A stretch of DNA of 12,982 bases, taken from an uncultured Clostridium sp. GTDB taxonomy: Bacteria > Bacillota > Clostridia > Lachnospirales > Lachnospiraceae. Below the pieces are notes generated by a model that did not search any database, was not told where the DNA came from, and saw only the letters and a program-made list of their open reading frames with translations. The translations under genes and the position numbers were made by a program. The stretch lies in assembly GCA_958442925.1 (NCBI GenBank), contig CAUCIO010000054.1:1-12982 (forward strand), given 5' to 3'. Within the stretch, counting starts at the first letter, position 1. Each line of letters opens with the position of its first letter. Shown in pieces: positions 1 to 6,862 of the stretch.

Positions 1-567
1 AAGCAAAAAACGAATCACAGATCCAGTGCCCGCCCCCGGACGGAGGCAGCCTATCTTCCGGACGAGGTGATCCGGTTTTTGGAAGGATACCAGGAAGGCG
101 GGCTGGTGACAGTTCTGTTTTCCGGTGACACAGGCTTTTACAGCGGTACGAAAAAGCTGGTCAGGGAGCTGAGACAGAGAAAGATTCCATTTCAGATTCT
201 TCCCGGCATATCCTCTGCAGCCTATCTGGCAGCGCGGCTTGAAATTTCCTGGGAGAATGCAGAATTTCTCACAGCCCATGGCCGGGAACTGGATCTGGGG
301 AAGCTGGTAAGACAGCTTCAGACAGAACAGACTCCCCGGTGGGTGTTTATCCTGCTGGCGGGAAAAGAAGGCGCGGGAGAGCTGTGTTGTAAGCTGACAG
401 AGCTTGGGTGCGGAGAACTTCAGGCAGCAGTGGGAGAACGCCTTTCCTATGCAGATGAGAAGATACACCGGGGAACTGTGAAAGAAATGGCAGAAATTGT
501 GACGGAGAGCCTGGCGATTCTGGCCGTGCAGACAGGAGCGCAGGAACTTTTGTCAGAGAGACTTTAG
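1..567 (+). CDS. cbiE: Cobalt-precorrin-7 (C5)-methyltransferase CbiE, 5'-truncated by window edge
   Basis: SAM-dependent methyltransferase of the corrin-ring tetrapyrrole methylase family; it methylates C5 late in anaerobic cobalamin synthesis. The frame is open from base 1, so the true start and the N-terminal glycine-rich SAM loop lie outside the window; 188 residues are visible. A GTG at 67 is not a credible start because conserved family sequence runs through it. Recognisable family segments are VLFSGDTGFYS, the region after it ending in LPGISSAAYLAARL, and LTAHGR. The gene ends 28 bases before cbiT, the partner that acts on the same ring region, and the two are separate here rather than fused as in CobL/CbiET. 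Family assignment is secure; the exact substrate follows from the family and context. Confidence 0.9.
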   Translation, partial: KQKTNHRSSARPRTEAAYLPDEVIRFLEGYQEGGLVTVLFSGDTGFYSGTKKLVRELRQRKIPFQILPGISSAAYLAARLEISWENAEFLTAHGRELDLGKLVRQLQTEQTPRWVFILLAGKEGAGELCCKLTELGCGELQAAVGERLSYADEKIHRGTVKEMAEIVTESLAILAVQTGAQELLSERL

Positions 568-595
568 AAGAATAACAACAGGAGAAGGTAAGCCT

Positions 596-1198
596 ATGCG
601 GGATGAATGGTTTATACGGGGAAATGTCCCCATGACAAAAAGCGAGGTGCGGGCTGTGTCCCTGTCAAAGCTTGAGCTGACACCGGAATCGGTGCTGGTG
701 GATATCGGAGCCGGAACAGGTTCCGTTTCTGTGGAAGCGGCTCTGTCCTGGGGAGTAAAGTCCGTGTGGGCGATTGAAAAGAATCAGGAGGCCATTGATC
801 TTTTGAAGCAGAATACAGCCCGCGCGGAAGAGGCTGGTTCCGGGACGATTCACCTGTTAGAAGGGGAGGCTCTGGCTCTGTTAACGGATCCGCAGATTCG
901 GGAGCAGTTCCAGACAGAACACAGGCTGACACACGCTTTTTTAGGAGGCACTTCAGGGAATATGAAGCAGATTCTGGAGGCACTTTTAAGCCTGAACCCC
1001 CAGATGTGTATTGTGATCAATGTAATAGCCCTGGAATCAGTAGCTGCTGCCATGGCTGCCCTGAAAGAGCTCTCTATTGAGGCAGAGATCGTCTCTGTTC
1101 AGACAGCCAGAGCTAAAAAGGCGGGAAGCTATCACCTGATGCAGGGGCAGAATCCAGTGTATATTATCAGCTTCGGCGGACAGGAGGAGCTTTTATGA
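596..1198 (+). CDS. cbiT: Cobalt-precorrin-6B (C15)-methyltransferase, decarboxylating, CbiT
   Basis: Class I SAM methyltransferase that methylates C15 of the corrin ring and removes the C12 acetate carboxyl group. The 200-residue protein is close to the usual length of stand-alone CbiT. The N-terminal signature RDEWFIRGNVPMTKSEVRA is typical. The SAM-binding motif I, DIGAGTG, is at residues 36-42, the acidic strand-2 end is around AIEKN, and the family segment AFLGGTSGNM follows mid-protein. The start ATG is preceded by GGAGAAGG (581-588). The stop codon overlaps the cbiA start in an ATGA (1195-1198), suggesting translational coupling. Together with the upstream cbiE it supplies the two activities that are fused in CobL of aerobic producers. 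Confidence 0.95.
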   Translation: MRDEWFIRGNVPMTKSEVRAVSLSKLELTPESVLVDIGAGTGSVSVEAALSWGVKSVWAIEKNQEAIDLLKQNTARAEEAGSGTIHLLEGEALALLTDPQIREQFQTEHRLTHAFLGGTSGNMKQILEALLSLNPQMCIVINVIALESVAAAMAALKELSIEAEIVSVQTARAKKAGSYHLMQGQNPVYIISFGGQEELL

Positions 1199-2601
1199 AA
1201 TCCATTCTTTTTGCAGCTCCCAGAAGCGGAAGCGGAAAAACCTTAATTACCTGCGGCTTCTTAGAGGCTGTAAAACGCAGGGGAATCCGGCCAGCTGCCT
1301 TTAAATGCGGGCCGGATTATATTGATCCCATGTTTCACCAATATGTGCTGGGAATCCCCGGAGGAAATCTGGACAGTTTCTTTTTAAATCCTGATGAGGT
1401 AAGGCAGCTGTCTGCCTCACGTATGCGGGAAACAAAAGCAGATCTGGCTGTAATAGAAGGCGTAATGGGCTACTATGATGGGATCGGGGCAGTGTCAAAA
1501 CAGGCCAGCTCCTGGGACATTTCAGTGATTACAGGAACGCCGTCTGTCTTGATTCTGGACTGTAAAGGGGCCAGCGTCTCCTTAGCTGCCCAGGTAAAGG
1601 GATTTGCAGAATTTGTGGATAACAGCAATATCCGCGGCGTTATTTTAAATCGGTTATCCCCGATGCTGTATGAGCGGCTGAAGCCGGTGATTGAGGAGAC
1701 AGGGATCCCCGTGTTTGGATATCTTCCAGAGATTAAGGAGTGCAGTCTGGAAAGCCGCCATCTGGGTCTTTTCCTCCCAGGGGAAATTAAGAATCTTCAG
1801 AGTAAAATTGAAAGACTGGCAGAGGAAATGGAAAAAAGCCTGGATATAGACGGACTGCTTCGGCTGGCTGAAGAGGGTGAAGCAGAAAAAAGCCACGGCA
1901 TCGTTTCCTGTTCAGAGAAGGCTGAAGAAGACAGCGGGATGGAGATTGAACATGTCCGAAAGACAGTGATAGCGGTAGCCAGGGACGAGGCCTTCTGCTT
2001 TTATTATCAGGAGAATTTAAGCCTGATGGAGCGCCTGGGGGCAGAGCTTGTCTATTTCAGCCCTCTCAGGGATGCCTCTCTTCCGGAGGCGGACGGATAT
2101 CTGTTTGGAGGCGGCTATCCGGAAAATTTTGCCGCAGAACTATCTGGGAATCCGTTTATGCTGACTTCTGTCAGAGAAGCGTATAAACGAAAGATTCCGA
2201 TTCTGGCAGAGTGCGGCGGCTTTCTCTATCTGCACCGGGAACTGGAAGGAGCTGACGGCCAGAGGTATCCCATGGCGGGTATTATAGATGGAGAAGGTTT
2301 TCGTACGGATCACCTGTCACGGTTTGGATACCTTACCCTGACAGGGCCTGAGGGACAAAAGATACGGGGCCATGAATTCCATTACTGGGATACCAGTCTT
2401 TCAGGAGGCAGCTGGACAGCTGTAAAACCCATGTCAGACAGAAGCTGGAGCTGTATGGTAGATAAAGAAGGTCTGTTTGCCGGTTTCCCCCATCTTTATT
2501 ATCCGTCTAATGAAGAGTGGCTGAAAAAGTGGCTGGAAAAAGCACAGGGAAAACGCGGGAGATGGAAGGAACAGACAGAAGAAGGAAGGCAGCAGAGATG
2601 A
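1195..2601 (+). CDS. cbiA: Cobyrinate a,c-diamide synthase CbiA
   Basis: ATP- and glutamine-dependent amidotransferase that converts the a and c acetate side chains of (cob)yrinate to amides. The 468-residue protein has the expected two-domain layout. The N-terminal dethiobiotin-synthetase-like ATPase domain has a P-loop (PRSGSGKT, residues 9-16), the segment FKCGPDYIDPMFH and EGVMGYYDG (88-96). The C-terminal class I glutaminase domain has the nucleophile Cys340 in AECGGFLYL and His393/His396 in GHEFHYWD. FGGGYPE lies ahead of the nucleophile, as usual. The gene starts inside the cbiT stop and ends inside the cobT start (ATGA at 2598-2601). The residues between about 215 and 250 are a Glu/Lys/Ser-rich linker between domains. 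Confidence 0.95.
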   Translation: MKSILFAAPRSGSGKTLITCGFLEAVKRRGIRPAAFKCGPDYIDPMFHQYVLGIPGGNLDSFFLNPDEVRQLSASRMRETKADLAVIEGVMGYYDGIGAVSKQASSWDISVITGTPSVLILDCKGASVSLAAQVKGFAEFVDNSNIRGVILNRLSPMLYERLKPVIEETGIPVFGYLPEIKECSLESRHLGLFLPGEIKNLQSKIERLAEEMEKSLDIDGLLRLAEEGEAEKSHGIVSCSEKAEEDSGMEIEHVRKTVIAVARDEAFCFYYQENLSLMERLGAELVYFSPLRDASLPEADGYLFGGGYPENFAAELSGNPFMLTSVREAYKRKIPILAECGGFLYLHRELEGADGQRYPMAGIIDGEGFRTDHLSRFGYLTLTGPEGQKIRGHEFHYWDTSLSGGSWTAVKPMSDRSWSCMVDKEGLFAGFPHLYYPSNEEWLKKWLEKAQGKRGRWKEQTEEGRQQR

Positions 2602-3713
2602 AACAGGATGGAATTGTCAGGGAAGCAAGTGAATCAGGGAGAAAACAGCTGTCAGAGCTTTTAGCTCTTGTAACAGAGCCGGATTCAGCTGCCTGTGAAG
2701 CGGCGTGGAAGAGATGGGACAGCGTGGCCAAGCCATTAAGAAGCCTGGGAGTTCTGGAGGAGGCCGTGGTACAGGCAGCCGGTATTTATGGAACTACCCA
2801 GGTAGATTTCGGGAAAAAAGCAGTTGTGATCATGTGCGCTGACAATGGCATTGTAGAGGAAGGAATCAGTCAGACTGGAACAGAAGTAACAGCCATTGTG
2901 ACAAGAAATTTTACTTATGGAGAGAGCTGTGTCTGTCTGATGGCAGATGAGGCAGGGGCAGATGTATTTCCGGTAGATATTGGCGTGGCAGAGGCGCTTT
3001 CGGATACAGGAAAAAAGCATCCCCTTCTGGAACGGAATATCAGGAGAGGAACCAGAAACTTCCTGAAAGAGCCGGCTCTTACAGAGGAAGAGGTGGTTTC
3101 TGCTGTGAGGACAGGCATAGATCTGGTTGGAAGCCTGAAAAAACAGGGCTACGGCCTGATTGCAACCGGTGAAATGGGAATCGGAAATACGACAACCAGC
3201 AGCGCGGCAGCAGCGGCAGCCCTCAAAGTGGATCCATATGTGGTGACTGGAAGGGGAGCCGGACTGGACAGTCCGGGACTTCTCAGGAAAATTTCTGTGA
3301 TTCGTCAAGGGCTGAAGCTGCACCAGCCAGATCCGGAGGATGGAATTGACATTCTTTCAAAGGTAGGAGGGCTTGACCTGGCAGGGCTGGCAGGCGTTTT
3401 TTTAGGGGGGGCGGTACACCGAATCCCGGTGATTATTGACGGATTTATTTCCGGGACTGCAGCTTTGATGGCTCAGAAAATCTGTCCGGCTTCTGCCGGA
3501 TATATGATTGCCTCCCATGTTTCATCTGAGCCTGCAGGAAAACTTCTGCTGGAAGCTCTTCACAAGAAGGCGGCTGTCTCAGCTGGACTCTGCCTGGGAG
3601 AGGGAACGGGAGCTGTGGCTTTCATGCCTCTGCTGGATATGGCCCTCAGGATTTACAGGGAAATGAGTACCTTCTGTGACATAAAGATAGAGGATTACAA
3701 ACCCCTCACTTAA
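2598..3713 (+). CDS. cobT: Nicotinate-nucleotide--dimethylbenzimidazole phosphoribosyltransferase CobT
   Basis: Transfers phosphoribose from nicotinate mononucleotide to the lower-ligand base, giving the alpha-ribazole phosphate used by CobS. The ATG at 2598 is chosen because it forms an ATGA overlap with the cbiA stop, has GGAAGG 8-14 bases upstream, and gives 371 residues, near the family's usual length of about 350. The frame stays open upstream to GTG 2517, but that part overlaps cbiA and does not resemble CobT. Visible family features are the substrate segment CADNGIVEEGISQTG, GEMGIGNTTTS (about 191-201), GRGAGLD, and GLCLGEGTGA, whose Glu335 matches the catalytic glutamate of characterised CobT. 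The base actually used (dimethylbenzimidazole, phenolic or purine) cannot be told from the sequence. Confidence 0.94.
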   Translation: MKQDGIVREASESGRKQLSELLALVTEPDSAACEAAWKRWDSVAKPLRSLGVLEEAVVQAAGIYGTTQVDFGKKAVVIMCADNGIVEEGISQTGTEVTAIVTRNFTYGESCVCLMADEAGADVFPVDIGVAEALSDTGKKHPLLERNIRRGTRNFLKEPALTEEEVVSAVRTGIDLVGSLKKQGYGLIATGEMGIGNTTTSSAAAAAALKVDPYVVTGRGAGLDSPGLLRKISVIRQGLKLHQPDPEDGIDILSKVGGLDLAGLAGVFLGGAVHRIPVIIDGFISGTAALMAQKICPASAGYMIASHVSSEPAGKLLLEALHKKAAVSAGLCLGEGTGAVAFMPLLDMALRIYREMSTFCDIKIEDYKPLT

Positions 3714-3740
3714 AAATCGGGACAGGAAAGGCGGTCTTTT

Positions 3741-4274
3741 ATGATAGCAGTGGTGACAGGGGGAAGCGGAAGCGGAAAATCAGAATATGCAGAAGCGCTG
3801 GCCCAGAAGCTGGAACCGGGAAAGAAGCTTTACATCGCTACTATGAAGGTATGGGATCAGGAGGGAGAGGAGAGAGTGAAACGCCACCGGCTGATGAGGG
3901 AAAAAAAGCAGTTTGAAACAGCAGAAGTTCCCGAAAGGCTGGAGGAATTTTCACTTCCTCCCTTTTTCCAGACAGGTGAAGCTACTGTTCTGCTGGAATG
4001 TATGTCCAATCTGGTCTGCAATGAATTTTACAGGCAGGAGGAGGGAGCAGACGAAAGGCTGAAAGAGGGAATTCTTCATTTGGCAGCTCAGTGCCGTTCC
4101 CTGATCATAGTGACAAATGAGGTTTCTGCAGACGGAAGATATTACGGAGAGGAAACAGAGCGTTACCGAAGACTTTTGGGAAAGCTGAATCACTTTCTGG
4201 GGGAGCTGGCAGACCTGGGGGCAGAGGTGGTTTATGGCATTCCCGTAGAGTGGAAGCGCAGAGAAGACAGCTAA
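3741..4274 (+). CDS. cobU: Adenosylcobinamide kinase / adenosylcobinamide-phosphate guanylyltransferase CobU
   Basis: Bifunctional enzyme that phosphorylates adenosylcobinamide and then transfers GMP to it, making adenosylcobinamide-GDP for CobS. The 177-residue length fits the family. The P-loop GGSGSGKS is at residues 7-14 and the YIATM segment follows. His49 in RVKRHRLMR corresponds to the guanylylated histidine of characterised CobU, followed by FETAEVP and then LLECMSNLV. The C-terminal part keeps the VTNEV segment (124-128) but diverges after it: the usual G-x-GIVP stretch is replaced by SADGRYYGE. That stretch is instead present in the short CobU-like gene two genes downstream (5142-5579). 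The start is preceded by AGGAAAGGCGG (3724-3734). Confidence 0.93.
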   Translation: MIAVVTGGSGSGKSEYAEALAQKLEPGKKLYIATMKVWDQEGEERVKRHRLMREKKQFETAEVPERLEEFSLPPFFQTGEATVLLECMSNLVCNEFYRQEEGADERLKEGILHLAAQCRSLIIVTNEVSADGRYYGEETERYRRLLGKLNHFLGELADLGAEVVYGIPVEWKRREDS

Positions 4275-4302
4275 GATATCAGAAAACAGAAAAGAAGGAA
4301 GA

Positions 4303-5130
4303 ATGATGAACAGTTATCAGGAAGAAGAGAAAACGGAGTCTATGGCAAAGACTCTTCTGGGAAGCTTTGTAATTGCCTGGTCCATGTATTCCAGAATTCC
4401 CATGCCTCAGATTCAGTGGACCAGAGAGCGGATGAAATATGCCATGTGCTTTTTTCCGCTGATTGGAACCGTGACAGGGGCTGCAACAGCTGCCTTTTTC
4501 TTTTTGGCCTCCAGTCTGGGAGCCGGTCCACTTTTTATTGCTTTGATAGGAACTGCCCTTCCTCTGGTGATTACAGGAGGAATCCATATGGATGGTTTTC
4601 TGGATACCACGGATGCCAGGCGTTCCTTTCTGCCGCGGGAACGAAAGCTTGAGATTTTAAAGGATCCCCATGCAGGAGCGTTTGCCATGATCGGCTGCTG
4701 TGCCTATCTGATCCTTTACTGCGCGCTGTTTTCTGAATTGACGCTCAAAAGCTGCCTGCTGTTTTCAGGCGCATTTATGACAGAGCGGGCTCTCAGCGCC
4801 CTGTCTGTGGTGACCTTTCCTATGGCCAAAGAGGATGGACTGGCGGCCTCCTTTTCCCAGGCAGCCTTAAAAAAACGGGTCCGCCTGACAGAGGGGGCGT
4901 ATCTGCTTATCTGCAGCGTCTTTTTCCTGGCAGCAGGAAGACTTCTGTTTCACAGTGCCTTGCCGGGAATTTTGTGCATAGGAACGGCAGGCTTTATTTT
5001 TGTCTGGTATTACCGGATGTCAAAACGGGAATTCGGCGGAATCACGGGAGATCTGGCAGGGTATTTCCTGCAGCTGTGCGAACTGGCTCTCCTGGGGGCA
5101 GCCGTACTGTGTGGATGGATCTGGCAGTAA
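4303..5130 (+). CDS. cobS: Adenosylcobinamide-GDP ribazoletransferase (cobalamin synthase) CobS
   Basis: Integral membrane enzyme that joins adenosylcobinamide-GDP to alpha-ribazole (phosphate), the last assembly step of the nucleotide loop. Length is 275 residues with about six hydrophobic segments. The hallmark acidic motif GGIHMDGFLDTTDA is at 92-105 (Asp97, Asp101, Asp104), followed by RKLEILKDPHAGAFA, the metal/phosphate region of the family. The N-terminal SMYSRIPMP matches the usual FLTRIPVP. ATG 4303 and ATG 4306 sit behind GAAGGAAG (4294-4301). ATG 4342, giving MAKTLLGSF, is a possible alternative that would remove a charged 13-residue leader. The gene follows cobU by 28 bases and precedes the CobU-like gene by 11. 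Confidence 0.93.
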   Translation: MMNSYQEEEKTESMAKTLLGSFVIAWSMYSRIPMPQIQWTRERMKYAMCFFPLIGTVTGAATAAFFFLASSLGAGPLFIALIGTALPLVITGGIHMDGFLDTTDARRSFLPRERKLEILKDPHAGAFAMIGCCAYLILYCALFSELTLKSCLLFSGAFMTERALSALSVVTFPMAKEDGLAASFSQAALKKRVRLTEGAYLLICSVFFLAAGRLLFHSALPGILCIGTAGFIFVWYYRMSKREFGGITGDLAGYFLQLCELALLGAAVLCGWIWQ

Positions 5131-5141
5131 AGGAGAAAATT

Positions 5142-5579
5142 ATGATTTTTATTATCGGAGGAAGCTATCAGGGAAAAACAGAGCAGGCACTTAAAAGGCT
5201 GGGAGAGGACAGAGAACGCTGTTCTGTCTATGATGGAAGAAAAGGCCAGACAGGTAAACAGTCAGCAGAGGAACTGAAACAGATGATTCAGGACATAGCA
5301 GATGCCAGGGCTGTGCTCCATCTGGAGCAGATAGTCAGAAAACTGATGGAGCAGGAAGAATTAGTTCCTGAGTGGGAGAAAATGCTTTTGCAGGCCTGTG
5401 AAGATAGAGAAAGGCAGGAAAAGATCATTACGGCGGATGAGATTGGATATGGGATTGTGCCGCTTCAGGCCTTTGAGAGAAGGTACAGGGAGACGGAAGG
5501 GAGACTTTGCCAGAAGCTTGCAGCCAGGGCCAGACAGGTATTTCGAATCGTCTGCGGAATCGAAACGCAGATTAAGTAG
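5142..5579 (+). CDS. Short CobU-like P-loop protein, second paralogue in the operon
   Basis: A 145-residue protein starting at ATG 5142, behind AGGAGAAAA (5131-5139). The frame runs open further upstream, but that part overlaps cobS and lacks a ribosome binding site. It begins MIFIIGGSYQGKT, a good P-loop at the same place as in CobU (Gly6 to Thr13). Its C-terminal part has ADEIGYGIVPLQ (98-109), then FERRYRETEGRLCQKLAARA and VFRIVCGI, which mirrors the end of canonical CobU (NEV-x-GIVP, then RLNQ-type helix and hydrophobic strand). The middle, where CobU has the guanylylated histidine and the YIATM segment, is missing or replaced. I infer a degenerate or specialised CobU homologue: perhaps a kinase-only enzyme, or a regulator or partner of CobU. 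Its activity is unknown. Confidence 0.75.
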   Translation: MIFIIGGSYQGKTEQALKRLGEDRERCSVYDGRKGQTGKQSAEELKQMIQDIADARAVLHLEQIVRKLMEQEELVPEWEKMLLQACEDRERQEKIITADEIGYGIVPLQAFERRYRETEGRLCQKLAARARQVFRIVCGIETQIK

Positions 5580-5588
5580 GCGGAAAGG

Positions 5589-6578
5589 ATGAACGGAATG
5601 AAGATATATTTTGCAGCGGCAGCAGCCGGATTTTGTCTGGATCTGCTGTTTGGAGATCCCTATTGCCTTCCTCATCCAGTGCGCTGGCTGGGAACCCTGA
5701 TCGGAAAGTCAGAGAGGTGGATTCGGAAAAGATTTCCGAAAACAGCAGGAGGAGAACTGGCGGGAGGCGGGGTTCTGGTTCTGTGGATTCTCTTTGCAGC
5801 CGGAGGATGCTCCTGGCTCTTTCTGCATCTGGCAGGAAAACTTGGGACGATTCCCTGGTTTCTGACGGCTTCTGTCATGAATTATTATCTTCTGGCAGCC
5901 AGATCCCTGTACAGCGAAAGCATGAAGGTTTACAGGCCTCTTACGGAGGGAAAGACAGAAGAAGCCCGCCGGGCGGTATCCATGATCGTAGGGCGGGATA
6001 CAGAGAGACTGGATGAAGAGGGGATTACAAAGGCAGCAGTGGAAACTGTGGCAGAAAATACGTCAGACGGCGTCATAGCCCCGCTTTTATATCTGTTGAT
6101 AGGAGGGCCGGTACTGGGATGGATGTATAAGGCAGTCAATACCATGGATTCCATGGTGGGATACAAAAATGAAGCTTACCTGCATTTTGGCCGTGCGGCA
6201 GCGAGACTTGACGATCTGGCTAATCTGATCCCTGCCAGGCTGTCTGCCCTTCTGATGATTGCCGCCTCGTTTCTACTGGGATTTGACGGATCAGGAGCAG
6301 TGAAAATCTGGCTTCGCGACCGGTATAACCATAAAAGTCCCAATTCAGCCCAGACAGAGGCAGTCTGCGCCGGTGCGCTGGGCATCCAGCTGGCGGGAGA
6401 TGCCTGGTATTTTGGGACTCTCTGTAAAAAGCCTTTTATTGGAGATAAATTGAGAAAGACAGAGTATCAGGATATTCCCAGGGCAGGCAGGCTCATGTAT
6501 GGAACTACGGTTTTGATGTTCGCTCTGTGGGGGCTGATGCTGGCTGTTGGTTTCTGGCTGAAAACAACTGGCTTTTAA
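5589..6578 (+). CDS. cbiB: Adenosylcobinamide-phosphate synthase CbiB
   Basis: Integral membrane protein that amidates adenosylcobyric acid with (R)-1-amino-2-propanol phosphate (or aminopropanol), installing the arm later activated by CobU. The 329-residue protein has the usual length and several hydrophobic segments. Family signatures seen are LDLLFGDPYCLPHPVRWLG near the N-terminus, VGRDTERLDEEGI, ETVAENTSDGVIAPLLY, VNTMDSMVGYKNE, then ARLDDLANLIPARLSA and SPNSAQTEAVCAGALG. The start ATG 5589 has GGCGGAAAGG (5579-5588) directly upstream; ATG 5598 is an alternative. It is the last gene of the operon: the terminator hairpin at 6613-6653 follows 34 bases after its stop. CobD and CbiP, which supply its substrates, are not in the window. 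Confidence 0.95.
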   Translation: MNGMKIYFAAAAAGFCLDLLFGDPYCLPHPVRWLGTLIGKSERWIRKRFPKTAGGELAGGGVLVLWILFAAGGCSWLFLHLAGKLGTIPWFLTASVMNYYLLAARSLYSESMKVYRPLTEGKTEEARRAVSMIVGRDTERLDEEGITKAAVETVAENTSDGVIAPLLYLLIGGPVLGWMYKAVNTMDSMVGYKNEAYLHFGRAAARLDDLANLIPARLSALLMIAASFLLGFDGSGAVKIWLRDRYNHKSPNSAQTEAVCAGALGIQLAGDAWYFGTLCKKPFIGDKLRKTEYQDIPRAGRLMYGTTVLMFALWGLMLAVGFWLKTTGF

Positions 6579-6612
6579 ATTATCTGTCAAGTGTATATAG
6601 TATATTAAAAAG

Positions 6613-6652
6613 AAAAAGTGTCGCTTAACTGTATATTAAGCGACACTTTTTT
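6613..6652 (-). terminator. The same hairpin acting as terminator for leftward transcription
   Basis: Read on the - strand, the stem is followed by TTTTT (complement of A 6613-6617), then C and another T-run, so it also has intrinsic-terminator form. It stands about 50-85 bases downstream of the leftward promoter at 6706-6734 and would stop that transcript before it runs antisense through cbiB. Confidence 0.7.
6618..6652. repeat. Left inverted repeat (IRL) of the invertible segment
   Basis: This 35-base sequence is repeated exactly, as its reverse complement, at 6863-6897. It is built of an 11-bp arm GTGTCGCTTAA (6618-6628), a 7-bp asymmetric centre CTGTATA (6629-6635), the inverted arm TTAAGCGACAC (6636-6646), and six T. 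Identity to the partner breaks off at 6617 and 6653. The arm-centre-arm form resembles a tyrosine-recombinase core site, and the TAA / TGTATA / TTA centre resembles the XerCD dif core. That resemblance is from memory, not from a search. Confidence 0.9.
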
Positions 6653-6705
6653 TATATGAAATCCAATTCTTTATAAGTCTATCATCATTTTGTCAGTTCC
6701 TGTAG

Positions 6706-6734
6706 ATTATAACATCCTTTACTGGGAGAGTCAA
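6706..6734 (-). promoter_or_regulatory. Strong sigma-A promoter reading leftward
   Basis: On the - strand the -35 is TTGACT (6734-6729, 5/6 consensus), the spacer is exactly 17 bp (6728-6712), and the -10 is a perfect TATAAT (6711-6706) with a TG one base upstream (extended -10). The upstream side is very A/T-rich, like an UP element. The expected start is near 6699. It has no gene downstream in the present orientation: transcription meets the hairpin at 6652-6613 within about 90 bases. This is the best promoter match in the intergenic region on either strand. Confidence 0.8.
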
Positions 6735-6862
6735 TTGGCAGAAACAAGACTGTTTCCCATTTATTTCTAATATTTTCTTATTATTCTATTAATTTTTCCT
6801 GGAAATCAAAAAAATTTAATCAAAAGAAGGTTTTCCTTTTCAACCTCGGTTTTTCACAGAAG

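Larger units (their letters stand above)
6613..6653 (+). terminator. Rho-independent terminator of the cobalamin operon
   Basis: A perfect 16-bp stem (6613-6628 with 6636-6651) and a 7-base loop (6629-6635), with a run of seven T (6647-6653) at its 3' side. It lies just after cbiB and contains the left copy of the inverted repeat. The stem is flanked by A/T runs on both sides, so it can also work on the - strand. Confidence 0.85.
6610..6699 (-). ncRNA. Predicted short orphan transcript from the leftward promoter
   Basis: Predicted only from a strong promoter (start near 6699) and a terminator hairpin whose T-run ends near 6612, giving an RNA of roughly 85-90 nt with a 3' stem-loop. It has no credible coding sequence. 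It may be a by-product of the OFF orientation, or a functional small RNA. In the inverted orientation its first ~50 nt would become the 5' leader of loaP. Confidence 0.4.

Noticed and set aside
1223..1239. A 17-bp direct repeat, GAAGCGGAAGCGGAAAA, in cbiA and again in cobU (3763-3779).
   Set aside because: Both copies encode the SGSGK core of a P-loop in the same reading phase; protein constraint and shared codon preference explain it.
2517..2597. N-terminal extension of cobT from GTG 2517.
   Set aside because: It lies within the cbiA 3' end in another frame, is very basic and polar with no CobT resemblance, and the ATGA-coupled ATG 2598 has the ribosome site.
2736..3323. Long antisense open frame opposite cobT (195 codons).
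   Set aside because: A shadow of the strong codon bias of cobT; no ribosome site, no recognisable protein, and the + strand gene is certain.
4974..5141. Upstream extension of the CobU-like gene from 4974.
   Set aside because: It overlaps the cobS 3' end in another frame. The P-loop begins right after ATG 5142, which has AGGAGAAAA upstream.
6671..6688. Mini-ORF on the - strand encoding MMIDL, in the predicted short RNA and in the loaP leader after inversion.
   Set aside because: Five codons with only a weak GGAA upstream; expected by chance in AT-rich DNA.
6735..6771. Possible rightward promoter: TTGGCA (6735-6740) as -35, and TCTAAT (6766-6771) as a -10-like hexamer.
   Set aside because: At 16-18 bp from TTGGCA only CATTTA/ATTTAT-like sequences occur, and TCTAAT lies 25 bp away with no -35 at the right distance. 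It is far weaker than the leftward promoter.
6821..6855. Small stem AAGG-TTTT-CCTT and a following T-run before the right repeat, considered as a terminator.
   Set aside because: The stem is only about 6 bp including a G-T pair, and too weak to call.
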